NCBI RefSeq assembly: GCF_036370855.1
Contig: NC_088102.1
Coordinates: 70,751,601-70,815,600, forward strand
DNA from: Dromaius novaehollandiae
Lineage: Eukaryota; Chordata; Aves; Casuariiformes; Dromaiidae
Length of the DNA stretch: 64,000 bases
Reading direction: 5' to 3'
The position numbers were made by a program, and so were the translations under genes. This document shows, piece by piece, positions 1 through 15,685 of the stretch. Every line of letters begins with the position of its first letter. The first letter of the stretch is position 1. The notes below the pieces were generated by a model. That model was not told where the DNA came from and did not search any database. It saw only the letters and a program-made list of their open reading frames with translations.

Positions 1-3000
1 TCCAGCCTGTATTAAAAACGTGAAGAGTGTAAATCTTTTTTCTTGTCTGACTGGAAAGATCCTGATTTAACTGGTTTCGGTCTCAGTCATCATTGCCCAT
101 TTAGGCAGGTTTTGGGCAGTGCAGCCACGCATGACTGAGCAGGCCTACTCATAACATAGAGCAACCAAAGGGAGGGACCGGTTCCTTCGGGCAGGCAGAG
201 CATATCACAGGCCTTCTTAAACCCACATGAGGCTGGCGGCTATCCTAGACGAGTGTGAGAGCCTTGCCAGACTGCCATCATTTGCTGCCACAGGAGGCTG
301 ATGAAATAGCTTTTAGCTGAAAAATCTTTCCCGCATGCTGACCATAAACATGGAACAACATTAACTGATGGTTGAGATTTAAGAGGCCGGTGGTCTGCCT
401 GGGTTTAATGATTCTGCCTACGCTGTTCTGCAGAGTGTCTGTCACCGCAGCTGGTGCTAAGGTCTGAAATGGCTGGATGTGACTGCTAAGGAGTTTGCAC
501 GCTCCTTTTTATAGAGGCACAGACTCCTGTAACTGCGCTTCCATGTTATCTGGCTGGCTGCATGGACCAGGTGGCTGGTTCTGGGAGTATTTTATTGATC
601 GCTGAAATGTCACTATCTGTGGGCCTAGTGCAACATCTGCCAAAGTTAATGAAAAGAGACTTCCGTTGGTTTGCATGGCCCTTCCTGCATATTTACAGCC
701 AGGTCAGGTCTTGACGCAACTAGACTCTGCTGGCATCTGGCCATTGTCCCCGGTGGGCATTGGAGGAGCACCCAGTACTTATGTTAGTCTTTCGTCACTA
801 AATGTGGTGTACAAGCATAGACTGAGTTCAGCCAGCCTCAGCGACATGCTGGCGCCTGGGAACCTGCTCTTGGGTAAATAACAACAGGCAAAAGAGGGGC
901 CAAATGACTTCCAAAGTCTCTGGATGGAAGAGAGCGAATTCTGTTGTCTTCTGCTTACGGTAGCACTAGCCTCTCAAGACCGAGTGCTTCAGGCCCTTTT
1001 CCCCTCAGATTTTGCAGGATGATTGTAGCCGCTTTGCTGTGAGAACTGCCTACAGTTTTCCCTCTGTTCAAGCTGGAAGAAAACCAGCCTTTTAGATTGT
1101 GCATCGCACTGGTCAGCTGTCCTTTGGTTGCTTGAAACATGCCTTTCACTGCATCTTTTGTAATCCCTGCGGGCTGACGAGCCACGAGGAGAGGTTGGAG
1201 GGATATTGAACGCCTCGCTAAAGTGGCTGAAGAATCGGTGTGCTCTCAGGGCGTCCCCGTGAGCTGGGGAGCTGCGGCACTGGCCTAGCGGAGGTTGCAC
1301 GTGACCCCTGTGAGATGGAGGTGGCAGCAGCCAGGGTGAAGGGGATTCCTGGCTAATGCCTGGGGCAGGGACGAGGCGCTGCTGGAGCAGCAGCTGCCAA
1401 GCGCTTTTGAGTAATTTCAGTAGTGAGTGAGATGTGGTTTCTCCCGCAACTAGAAACCTGGAGCTAGTTTAAATATTAAAACGATTTGGGCATGTAAGGA
1501 CAGGGAGGAAGTGGAGAACTTGGCTATTGGTTTTTGGCGCCCTGGAGTTGGATCTTTCAGTGAGTCAGGTGCTTGTCTTCAAGACATGGATTAATTTGCC
1601 TCCCAGGCTGACTGGAAATCCCAGTGCAGTTGCAAACTTTGCTCGGAAAGTCCAGTTTGCATCTTTGCTCTCTTGGTCCAATTTTATTGCTTTTTTCCCA
1701 CAAATGCTTAGTCCGGACTGCTAGACTAAGTTTAAAAAGAGCAAACTGGTTTCTGAGGCCTGGTTTGTTCAGAAAGTGGGGTAGAAGCAGTTATGGCACA
1801 GGGTCCTTTCCCCCAGATTTGCGCCTGGCTTGGGGAAGGAGCTGCCTCCATGCCCATGGTCGTACAGAGCTGACTTTGCGAAGGCAGATGCGCTGCATTT
1901 CATCGCTGGCCGGCCGCTCCTTGTTGTCACAGGTAGGAGCAGATCCACCCAGAGCCCCTTTGCTTGTTTTAAGTATTTTTATCCTGGTGTTGAAGGGCTG
2001 CACACTGCTTAGGAAGAATTTATATGCAGTGCAAAAGGTATGCTAGTGGGTAGGTGTGCGGAGCTGTGGCTGCGTCTCAGCTGTATGAACAGCAGGCAAA
2101 GGCACGGGTGTTTTCAATGTCCCTTTACAGCATAGCAGGAACCAGCTTTGCCCACAGATTGAGAAAACTCCCTCTGCTTCCCACTTGCGCTTCCCAACCT
2201 CTGCCTCACCTCAGTAAAGAAAATCCCTTCAGCCCTTCTAAGGCACTGAAAAGACCTAATCTCTGCTCTAAAAAAGCCATGAAATGAGTTCCTGGAGAGA
2301 CCTGAACAAGAGCAGCAGTCTCGAAGGGCCCTCCATCAGCAAATCCTGCCAGAGAGAGATCGTGACATGGGCTGGTGCTTGTTTTTGTGGTGGAGCTGAT
2401 GTTTTATCGGGCCGGTGCATGTTCTTTAAGCTGGTGCTTAACTGCCAGTTCCGTGTAAAAGCTTGTTTCTTCTCATCATGCTTGAAAGCATTCACCCGCC
2501 TGCCACTTTTTGGGTGGCTACATATGAAAACAAACAACACCTACTCTGGAAGGCTTAATGCCGTATTAATGTCTATGCAAACTTGATGCCACACAAACCG
2601 TCAAAATGCCGTAAACAGGAGCATGGTTAGGCGGGAGGATAGCCCGGTTTGGGGGGCACGGTCATGGCATACGGAGCCTTTCACAGAGCTGCATGGCTCC
2701 AGCTCACATCTGCGCCGGCGTGGTGACCTGATCTGCTGAGCTCCAACCTTGCTTCCCCCACAAGCCTCTGTCCCTTGCTGCCCAAGTGCCGTGCCACCAC
2801 TTACGTCTGGTGGACACCCCACGGCACGCCGGGAGCACGTGGGCTGCCTGTGTCGCGCCCGGGGCCCGGCTGACGTGCTGTTGGCGTGCCAATCCCAGCT
2901 CGTGTGCCCAAGACTCACCGTCACGCACCTTCACAAAATGAGCTGACAGCCTCAGCTGATATCCGGAGGGACGGTTCAAGTTTGTCGCTTTGACCAATTC

Positions 3001-4429
3001 CGAAACGAAACTTTGTCCTTAAAAAAGGATGTTTAATGTGTGCATCCTACGCAAAATGAAAACTGCCTGGTCATTCATGAGGGCTTGAATGCTTACCAGT
3101 GTCTTGCAGGGGAATTCGTACTAGGAAGGAGATGACTTTTGGTGCATTGAGGAATTTCCCTATGGTTGCTGGCTTTAGCTGTGTAGTTTTATTTACAGGG
3201 TTTTTTTCCCTCCATCTTTTCAGTATTTGAAGAAAAAGCTATTAAGTAGGACATAACAGGGAGGGAGAATGACCCCCCCCCCCGCTTTGTTTTTAAAGAC
3301 TTTGTAATACTGAGAGGAGGAAAAAAGGGAACACGCTGCTGCAAGAGGATGATGACAATATAGCAAATGCTGTGGACTGTGGCATGTGTTGAGCTGTGGA
3401 AGAATGTCAGCCTTAGACTAACCGTGGCTTTTGCAGCTTGGCAAATATGCAGCATCTTATGAAAGCTACAGTATGCCCACCTAGCGCACAGGCTGCCGTC
3501 GGAATCGAATGTAGAGGTGTTGAATCATGAATGGTGGAGTTGGTGTTAAAATTAGGTGAAATGGGGCTGATTCGTGCTGGTAAATTCACCAAATTTTGCT
3601 TCTGGCCATGCGTAGCCAACAGCACTGTTGTATTACTAACACTGGTCTTAGTCGCTCTCTTGCCTCTAAGCACTTTTTTCTGAGGCATACCAAAGAAGAA
3701 AAATTAAAGGTTATTCAGAGCAAATTATAGAACTGTAATTTCCTGCGGCATTTAGTTTACACTGCCTATGTGCAAAAATGTTCTGGAGAGAGAGAAAACT
3801 GTGAAGACACAACTTAGAAAATATTTGTCTGTCCAAAATGAGTTTTGCTTACAAAATCCCGTAGTACGGACTGTTGCGTTTTTGTTGTCTTTGGGACTTT
3901 TTTCTATAACAAAACAGCTTACTGTTTTATTGTCTTTGAAGCAAGTTCTCTCAAGTGACTTCAAACACCCTTTGTGTTTCTGATTTAGGACGTTTCCGGG
4001 AACTAGCAGTTCCACCTAATCCAGCCTTTTGCAGTCTGTGCTGTATGTAAGTACTCAGTGAAACCTACTGCCTAAAACATGAGTTTCCCTGATGCAGAAA
4101 TTGGGCACCTAAAAGAGATGACTGAAAAAATTGCACAATGTTTTGCCAGAGGAGCTAGAGTTTGGAGGAGTTTGGAGCCAGTCAGGATTTCATTTCTAGG
4201 CTATCTTACTGAACAAGCATAGCCCAGATGTTTTTAGTAAACGGCTCTCAAAACTCACAGTTGAGATCAGTGTCAAATTTCTAGCCGCATGATCTGCCTT
4301 GGAGCCAAGTTTGGGGTTGCTTTTGTGTTTACATAATGTCTTTGAGCTGAGTTACACAGAAGTTTGTGGGTGGGATGGAAATTCTCCATAACAGATATTT
4401 GACTGGATGCACATTTTATCTTGTTTATG

Positions 4430-4535
4430 GGACTTTGAGCTTTGAAAAAGAGTTACTGTTTTTTTGGCCATGTAAAACAGGACTTTGAGCTTCAAAAAAA
4501 AAACCCATTGTTGTACTTTTGTCCGTGCAATATTT
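4430..4535. repeat. Degenerate tandem pair, about 50 bp period
   Basis: The word GGACTTTGAGCTT starts at 4430 and again at 4480. Each copy is followed by an A-rich tract, a T-rich tract and a TGTAAAA or TGCAATA-like end. The copies are well diverged after the first 13 bases, so this is an old local duplication with no evident function. Confidence 0.4.
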
Positions 4536-7230
4536 GAGGCATATTTAGCTATCTCTTGCTGACTGGATCTGGACCAAAGTTTGTGTTGCTTTCTGTTCAG
4601 CTTTCAGAGCTGTGGTTGTTCTAGCCACAACGGTCTAAACTAATGTGGAAGAAAAAAGCATTTTAGAGCAAGAGAGGAAGTCCCAATTAAAAGCAGAGTT
4701 TGAGACAGCTGCTAGTACGTAATGTTTCCTAAAGCAGTGGTGATGCAGTAACTCACGTGGAGCCGGACTAAGACCACACTTAGACTTTCAGAAGATTTTC
4801 CTGCCCTTGCCACTTCCCAGTGATAGCTGCTCTGCAGAAGATGAGCTGACGGCACTCATTTCTGAACTGTAGACAAATCAGGCTGTTACTTTGCTCCATT
4901 TCTTTCCTTTCACAAATACTTTTATAAGCTGAAGGACTTCCTAAATGTGTCCCTGTCACGTACTTCCTGAACCGTATCTGCAGTTGATAAATGAGGCATT
5001 GTGCATCTCTGAACCCTCTGCCTTGTCCAGCCACAGTAAGCCCTGCTCACACCAAGGAAGTCCGCGAGCTGAAGGTCTAGCTCGATGCAGAAGTCACGTG
5101 CTGCGTTTTCACTCCCAGACTATATCAGCACAAATCTGGCTTCCGTTTTTATAAGTTCAGAATTTGCTTTCTGCAAATATTGTCCAGTATCTGTTTAAAA
5201 GTCATGTTTTCAGCCTGCAGTCAGATCACTGCCATAATTTGGATAGATCATGTACAAGAAGGGCCCAGGTAGAGTCAGGATGAATTATATTAAAGTGGAT
5301 TTAGCAGTCATGCAAACTTTCCCTTTTTAACAGCTTATCCTAGCTCTAGTGCAAAGTCTGTGCTACCTGCAAGTGCTCGTGCTACATGGTGCTATGCACG
5401 GCTCTGTTTGCGCAAACTTGCTGTACGCACGTGTTGTGTCCTCTTCAGAAACAACCCTGAGCTCCCAAACTAACAGCTGGTTACCCTCAGCCCCTGTCTG
5501 GGGCCCGCTCTTTCTACCACAACACCCAGCACTCTGAGGTGTGTGCAAACAGAGCCTTGGTGTGTTTTTTTCTGCATCTAGGTGTATCCTGAGCTCTATC
5601 AACCAGTTCTTTGACTTAATAACCTTCTGTATATGTATGCAAATATTTATCAGAGAAGCTCAGATTATTTTGCACCTCTCCAGCTGTCATGTGAGGAAGC
5701 TAAGCATCACTGTCCCTAAAATGTCTGGTGTTCACGTCTGTTCTCCACACATAATAGCTGAGCTGTAAACAAGGGAGCTGGCTCCATTGTTTCTGGTGGG
5801 ATCTTGGCCAAGGGAAAACAGAGGTTGTCTTCAACGGTTTGGAGCTGCTGTAGGCAGACAATACATTGACTTTTGCCTGTGGGCAGCATGAAACATGCCT
5901 CTGCTTCAGCCCAACCGAGCAGCAGCGCCAGGCTCTAGAAGCAGCTGAGAGTGGACATGAATTCAAAGTAAGGCTGCGGGTGCAGACTGCTGAGAGGATA
6001 GACCAGGCCCTGCGCAGCTGCGATGTTTGTGTGGGGAAGTGTGTTGAAAGAACTAGTTTGGACTACCAGGCTCTTTTTCCTGTACACACTGAGATCTTTA
6101 ATCTGTTGGATTTGAACAAGAAAAGCCAGGGTCCCCCACTCATTCTGAATAGTTTAATGAGTAATGATCAGGAGTTGTAGTTAGTAGCTAATTATTAACT
6201 ATTAGCTGCTGAAAGTAGTAAGATACTGATGAGGCTGCAAAGCGTTGTCAGATGCAGAGAATGATCTTGCAGTTGCAGAATGTGAATATTATTTGATGTG
6301 AGGTCCAGCCTGAGTATGATGATGCTTCTAGCAGGCTTTTCCCCAGGAATGCTCATAAATACGTTCTTCAGGTAGAAAGGCACAAGATCAGAGGGCTCAG
6401 CCCCAAGCCATAATAGAACAGTATGGAACAAAGTCAAAGTTAAGACACAATGTGACAGTAGTTTTGGGAAAGTCAACAAGTGAACAATCATCAGAAAAGG
6501 TCCATGTCAAAGCTAAGTCTAAAGTCTTGTAAGACCAGACACTCTTCATGTTGGTCATCAAGATACTATGATGTACAGCCCAATGTGTCCTGTTCTGGCC
6601 AGGTTTGCTTTGTTTCCTTGAAGACAGCAGGTATGTTTGTGCAGTGCAATTGGTCTAGAAAGCAGAATGTAGGACATTCCTCATCTTCCTGACATTTAGC
6701 CATGCCTGGCACAGACTGTCCAAAAGTACAGAGGAAACCTTCCTGTTATTAATGGACTGCTTGCTCAGTTGCTTATGAACTGTGCCGTTGCACAGCCTTT
6801 CATGAAACAACGTAGTGAGAATTTATGCCGGCTTGATCATGATGAGCTGGACAAAAACAAACAACAATAGTTTGCAATTTCTAAGCTGCTGGGCAACTTT
6901 CTTCTGAGAGTTCATGTATGCATTTGTCAAGCACAGACAAAAAAGTTAAGTGGGAAGCAAGCACAAACACAAACATAATTTAAAAAAGTTTAGTGCTTTA
7001 CAGTTTCAGTATTAGTCTTGCTGGAACACTGAAACATATTTTTCAATGAACTGCCAGTACAGAGACTTGCCTGAGTGTCAGCAGTTAGAGATGAGTCTGT
7101 GCTTCGGGAGAACAACAGCGGACTTCCAGCAAAACCTCTGCAGCCAGTTGCAAAGTGTGCTGGAAGTAACTGCAAACTTTTCAAAATACTACAACATGAA
7201 AACACTAATGCAGCTCTGCATGTTCCTACC

Positions 7231-7250
7231 TTTTTTTTTTTTTTTTTTTT
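7231..7250. repeat. T20 homopolymer
   Basis: Twenty consecutive T are followed by CTTTTT. Read on the minus strand this is a poly(A), as left by a retroposed transcript, but I could not recognise a parent sequence next to it. Confidence 0.7.
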
Positions 7251-8330
7251 CTTTTTACATAAGCCTCTGTTTGGGAGGGGAACATGAGATTTCAAGTGAG
7301 AAGTACCTGGCAGCCTGCCAAAGCGATAGGTAGATTCCACCGTAAGTTATATATCTAATTAGTTTTGATGGTTAACTGACAGAAGCAATGGAAAACAGTA
7401 AAACGGAGGAAGAGAGAGGCTGCCTGTGTCCTTAGGACATTCTGAATGCAGCTAAAACTGCCTTTCTGCTGACACAGGTCCTGCACAGCCCTTTACACAC
7501 AAATGCACCCCTGTGCAGTCATCCAAGGGAAATCACGCATTGCTGGGAAGAGCTGTTCAGAGACTGAATAAATCTTTATAGAAAGAACTGATTAGAAGAA
7601 AAAAAGTGTCATTTAATTATTGACAGTCCAGTGAGTAGGGCTGCCAGTACTTGCGGTATTTCTGCTGAATTTCAACACTGCCTGTTGTCTTTAATAAAGG
7701 CCAAAGTTTTGGGAGCCCAATGTTATCCCAATTCCCCTTTAAGCAGGACATTTCTAGCCCTCGAGGTTGCACTTATAATCAAGAGCATGCTTGAATCTAG
7801 GAAATTCCCCAAAAAAATCTCAGAAACCAGGAGGTAAAAGAACCCAGTGTTTACTGAAAATAAGTGATCGCACAAACTGAATGATCCTGGTAATACTGAA
7901 AGGAGCTAAAATAATGACCCTATTATCAGAAGGCTCAGTTTGTTCCTCTTGACCTTTGGTTTCTCAATTACTTCTTTATTATTTGGCATTATGTTTTAAT
8001 TGGCTATAGGCTCCTGTCCCACATCTCACCCTCATGCAAATCAAACATCTGAGGGCAGATGTTTGCCATGCTTCCTCCTCCCCAAAAATTAAAAAACACT
8101 CAGTAATGATTGCTGCGGGTGCCTGCTAGTAACTTTGAACCACCTTGAAGGGTGATGGTATTTTTCAACTGCATTTGTTCTTTCTTGTTGGGTTGGCTCG
8201 TAAGACTAACTGAGGATTTTACCCTTTATTTAATGGGTTCTTACAGTCCTTTGGAGTGTTTTTGAGACGCTATGCAAAGCGGGGCGGTCACTGAAAGAAG
8301 GAAGTCTGAGCACTTCTCAGGTCTGGCCAT

Positions 8331-8337
8331 TGACTCA
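8331..8337. promoter_or_regulatory. AP-1 core TGACTCA upstream of FTH1
   Basis: An exact AP-1/TRE heptamer lies about 740 bp upstream of the FTH1 TATA box. Mammalian FTH1 has AP-1-like antioxidant elements several kilobases upstream. A lone heptamer is common by chance, so function is only inferred. Confidence 0.25.
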
Positions 8338-8943
8338 CCTTCTGTTTTACTGCTGTGATAAGCCTAAAGCCAGCAGCTCCCGCTGATAGCTAGCAGGACT
8401 TTTGTAATCATTTCCAGTACAAATTACCACCTTCGGAATAAGCTGCCGGGGTAGGAAGGAGGGGGAATCCAGCATAACATGACTTCTTTCCTTCCAAGGC
8501 ATTTTGTTCCCCTCTATGCCTGCATGTGTTTGTGTACAGAGTGAAAGTTCTCTTCAGCCTTTTGGTTTTGAGAGCCTTTGACCTCGGTTTCTGGAGTGAT
8601 CCTGTAGTGTGTGGGGGGGAGATGCAGAGACACCATAGTGTGGGACTGCCTGTCGGGCCTCGTGGTTTAGCAAAAACACCACTGGCACCGCGATCGCTAA
8701 AGCCGGATTTCGGGGTTTTCGCGGTGTTTCCTTCTGGGGCGACGGTACTGAGGGGCGGCAGGGCCGCGGCCTGAGGCAGCGACCCTCGGCCTGTGCCCAC
8801 CCACCACCGCGAGCCCACCCTGAAGGGAGCCCTCAGAGGCGGCCGCGCAGAGCAGGCGGCCGGGGGTCCGCGACCGTTGCCCGACCGTTGCTCTCGCGGC
8901 CGGTTGGGGGGGGGGGGGGCGCGCGCCGCGGGGAGGGGGGAGG

Positions 8944-8954
8944 TGCTGAGTCAC
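8944..8954. promoter_or_regulatory. FTH1: MARE/antioxidant response element
   Basis: TGCTGAGTCAC matches the NFE2/BACH1/NRF2-small-Maf core TGCTGAGTCAY. Read on the minus strand it also fits the ARE core TGACnnnGC. It lies about 115 bp upstream of the TATA box. In mammals ferritin H transcription is induced by NRF2 through distal AREs; here the best site is promoter-proximal, so oxidative or heme-linked control is inferred from the motif alone. Confidence 0.55.
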
Positions 8955-9067
8955 GCTGGGCCAGCAGAACCGCGGCGCGCGGAGGGGCGGGGACGCGCGG
9001 CCCCGCGGCGCGTGTGTTGTTGCGCGGCGGGGGCGGGGCCGGGCGCGCGGTGACGCCGCGGGGGCGC

Positions 9068-9074
9068 TATAAAA
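9068..9074 (+). promoter_or_regulatory. FTH1: FTH1 TATA box
   Basis: TATAAAA sits in an otherwise GC-rich context. It would place the transcription start near 9098-9104 and give a 5' UTR of about 100 nt, with the iron-responsive element starting roughly 25-30 nt from the cap. That cap-proximal position is the one IRE-mediated translational repression requires. Confidence 0.8.
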
Positions 9075-9120
9075 GGCGGCGCGCGGCGCGGCGGCGGCCC
9101 AGACGCGCCGGCGGGGCTGA

Positions 9121-12764
<3,644 letters not shown>

Positions 12765-12940
12765 AGTCTTGCCAAGAGCCACCCTGTTGGTTTCAGGGGG
12801 ACTCCTGCCTTGCTGCCCAGCAGTGCATGCATCTTCAGCTAGTTAGATAAACAGTTCTCATAATGCTGTACCAAATATCACCCCTCTCTCTTGTGTTTTG
12901 TGTACTGCCCTCCATCCAATAAAGTGACTTGGTTCAAGAT
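12765..12940 (+). terminator. FTH1: FTH1 3' UTR and polyadenylation signal
   Basis: The short 3' UTR follows the stop codon. A canonical AATAAA lies at 12918-12923, with cleavage expected near 12935-12945 and a T-rich downstream stretch after it. A total 3' UTR of about 175 nt is typical of ferritin H messages. Confidence 0.85.
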
Positions 12941-13686
12941 GGCTTTTTCTGTTTCTCCCCAGAGTGAGAGGCCCATATTTAAAGGATTATGCTCCATAGT
13001 CTCCCTTGCGGATGTTATCTTAGGGTAGGCTTGGATGAAGGAATCTATTTTAGAGGGATCAGGTTTTACTTTGCTTGCGTAGCACTATTATAAATCACTT
13101 TTTTCATCCAGCGGGATCTACTGCAGGACTTGCTTGATGATTAAAGCTGCCTTTAAAATGGTTTTGCTGCAAAAGCTGCTGCTATAACGAATGTGCAAGG
13201 ACCTGTGTGGGGGCTTGTCCCCGTGGATTTAGATGAGGTTACTGAAGGGAGGTGCCTCACCAGGCGCTGTGCATGTCTAACAAATGTCATTACGCTTTCT
13301 CTGTGTACAAGTGTGCTGTGAACCAAAGCTAAGAGCTGTGTGCTGTAATTGGGCTAGATTGAAACACTGCTACTGCAGGAAGTGAATCTAAGGTGTTCTA
13401 TCAGGAGTCAGTGGGTGTGGTGGGGACCCCTGCCTAGGTTGAAAAGCTATACTTGGAAGACAGGATGGATCTCTGTTGTGGATGTAAGGCTTTAGAAGGG
13501 AGCTAAGAGGAAATGGCCTGGAACAACTTGTTGCGTCAGTGCTCTGTGTGATATCTGCAGCTGTCCTTGAAGACTTTCTTGTCCTTAAAGCAGGATAAAT
13601 TTTGTGGTTTGTTTTCTGAATTCCTATTGTTGCATGGAAACTAAAATGAGGAAATGAAACAGCTGGGCCTTGACTTCAGCCTTGCT
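12941..13686. other. Tail-to-tail spacer between FTH1 and BEST1
   Basis: Roughly 750 bp lie between the two predicted cleavage regions. I see no open frame of interest, no repeat and no RNA gene here. If transcription continues past either poly(A) signal, the two pre-mRNAs would overlap in this stretch. Confidence 0.6.
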
Positions 13687-13692
13687 TTTATT
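13687..13692 (-). terminator. BEST1: Candidate BEST1 polyadenylation signal
   Basis: Read on the minus strand this is AATAAA, about 790 nt after the BEST1 stop codon. It is the nearest canonical hexamer I found downstream of the stop. Whether it is the site actually used cannot be decided from sequence. Confidence 0.5.
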
Positions 13693-14484
13693 TTCTTAGG
13701 GAAAATTAGTCAAAACTCATAGCTTTTAAATTGCCTGCTACCATCCAGACCACTTCTATGAGTGCTTTCAAATCTGTGGCAGATGGAAAAGAGACAACAG
13801 GCTGGGTAAATACCAGTAACTGCAGCCACTTGTTCAAGCAGATACTTACCTTGCCTTATTCTTTTTTCCCCCAATACCAGGAAAATGAACTAGACTGATC
13901 TGCTAAAGCGCTACAAGTCTGTATTGAGTGATGCAACTGTCTCATTTCAGTCACTTCCTTTCCCTGGAGTATCTTCTGCCAGTAGTCCAAGTCCTGCCCA
14001 GGCTTCCTGTACTGAGTCTTGTGACAAATGTTCACATAAGGCTCAAGTTCCAGTTCTTCCTGCAGTGAGGATGAGCAGGTATCTCTAGTAACTGTATTGC
14101 TCTTCTGCTTTGGTCTGCACCTATGCTCCAGGTTCTCGAGGCTGGCACCTCAAGCAGAGCTGCTGCTCTGCTGTTAGGTATTTGCAATACCTAGCGAAAC
14201 TCCAACGAAACTCCAAAGTCTCATTTGTTCTTTTCCTATAAATAGAGATAATTTCGTAATGCTGCAACACTGAAGTTCTGTGCCTGTTACTGTACCTGAG
14301 GCCAGTAGCCATGAGTCACTGGTGCTGGATTCGGTTGTGGCTGGGCTGTTCCAGCAGCATGTGGTGTTACTCCCCTGCCCTCCTGTTAGGAGGATGAGTG
14401 CCAGTGTGGCTGGGTGTAAAGACACTGCAATATCACTAATATGGCAGGTACCTTAACAGGATAGCGTGTGCCTCTGGGTCTCAT

Positions 14485-15685
14485 CTAGCTGTACTGATCT
14501 GTCTGCTCTTCACATGTGCTTTCACTGGTTTCCAGGATCACCTCCATCAGCCCCACATAGTCACCCTCAGCCAGGGAGATGCCAGAGTCATTGGGGGAAG
14601 GGTTCTCTGCTCTTCTTGGCTCTTTTGTAGGGTGAATGTTAGCGCTTCCGTTTCCAGTGTCTCTTGCAATCCCGGAAACCTCTGCGGGATGCTGGTCTGG
14701 AGCGTTGGCTGCATCTTCTGAAATGAGGCTATGAGCATCGGGGCCCGTGTTCCCCATGCGGGACCTCTCCAGCACTGGAGAAGTCATAGGAGTGAATGAA
14801 AAGCAGAGGGGGGCAGTGCCTCCAGGGGTTTTGTTACTGGGGGTGTGAAAGGCACTTGAATGATCAGAATTGGGGGTGGCAGCTGCTGTGTTCTCCAGAG
14901 TTAGCCAGGGTGGGTGGGAGCCTTTTGAGCTCTTCAGACTCTTGAAGCTCCCCTGCTTCTCATGGTCTGGGGACTCTGCCAGGAAGGGGAATTTAGGGCT
15001 TTCTGATGCTGTAGATTGAGCTCCTGGACTTCCTGTGGTGGCAACTTCTCTGCTTTTATTGTTAGAGTTGTTCATTTCTTCCTCTACGGTTACCACTAGG
15101 GAGTCAGGGGCTTTGCCCCGTTCTGCTGTTGGCCACACAAATGTTTCCTTTACCCCTGAGCCAATGGAGCTCTGGCTCTTGTATGTATCGCTCATCCTGG
15201 AAGGTGAGTTGGCAATGACATCTCGAAGAGAGGTTGAACATGCAGCAATGCTGGAGAGCGCAGGGGGCTTCTTGCGACCTTGACGTCTAGAAGGGAAGAT
15301 CATGGGGATGGAGCTGATCGGTGTCTGCGGAGCGCTGTAGAAACCAGGTCTCTCATAGAATGGGGTTGATATGAAGGCATCAAACTCCCTCAGTTTTCCA
15401 TCCTCTCTGTCCCACTGCTCCTGTGTGCTGGAGTCTCCCCTTGGCTGGTTGACGCTGCAAGGGCTCCCACACTTGACCATGTCTTGGTACGTGTAATGGG
15501 AGAAGGGGGATGTGGGGTCTCCTCGCCTGCGCAGCAGGTTCATCCGGGAAGAGGACCTGGAGAAGCTCGGTGACTGCACACCCAGCAGACGGCCCAGGTG
15601 TCCCAGTAGTGGTGTGGAGTGGTTTGCCTCCTCGTTCTCTTTAATTTGCTCCAGCGGCTGGAACTCCATCTCTTCTTTCTGCATG
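14485..15685 (-). other. BEST1: BEST1 terminal coding exon: long disordered C-tail
   Basis: This 1201-nt exon encodes S367-S766. Its first part is recognisably bestrophin-1: KEEMEFQP near 370 and, around 466-487, a block containing [14 protein letters not shown] that human BEST1 shares. The remainder is rich in Ser, Thr, Pro, Asn and Glu, with many SP and TP pairs, and looks intrinsically disordered. I recognise no folded domain in it. The extra length relative to human lies after the shared block. Confidence 0.85.

Larger units (their letters stand above)
1..8250. other. Intergenic region upstream of FTH1, no gene recognised
   Basis: I read both strands and found no exon I could assign to a protein family. 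Open frames here are short (up to about 116 codons), have low-complexity or unrelated residues, and lack convincing paired splice sites. In mammals the next gene on this side would be INCENP, but no INCENP-like coding sequence is visible. The stretch holds a degenerate tandem pair at 4430-4535 and a T run at 7231-7250. Distal FTH1 regulatory DNA could lie at its right-hand end. Confidence 0.6.

Noticed and set aside
1-8600. INCENP exons expected by mammalian synteny
   Set aside because: No INCENP-like coiled-coil or IN-box sequence recognised; the gene must lie beyond the window.
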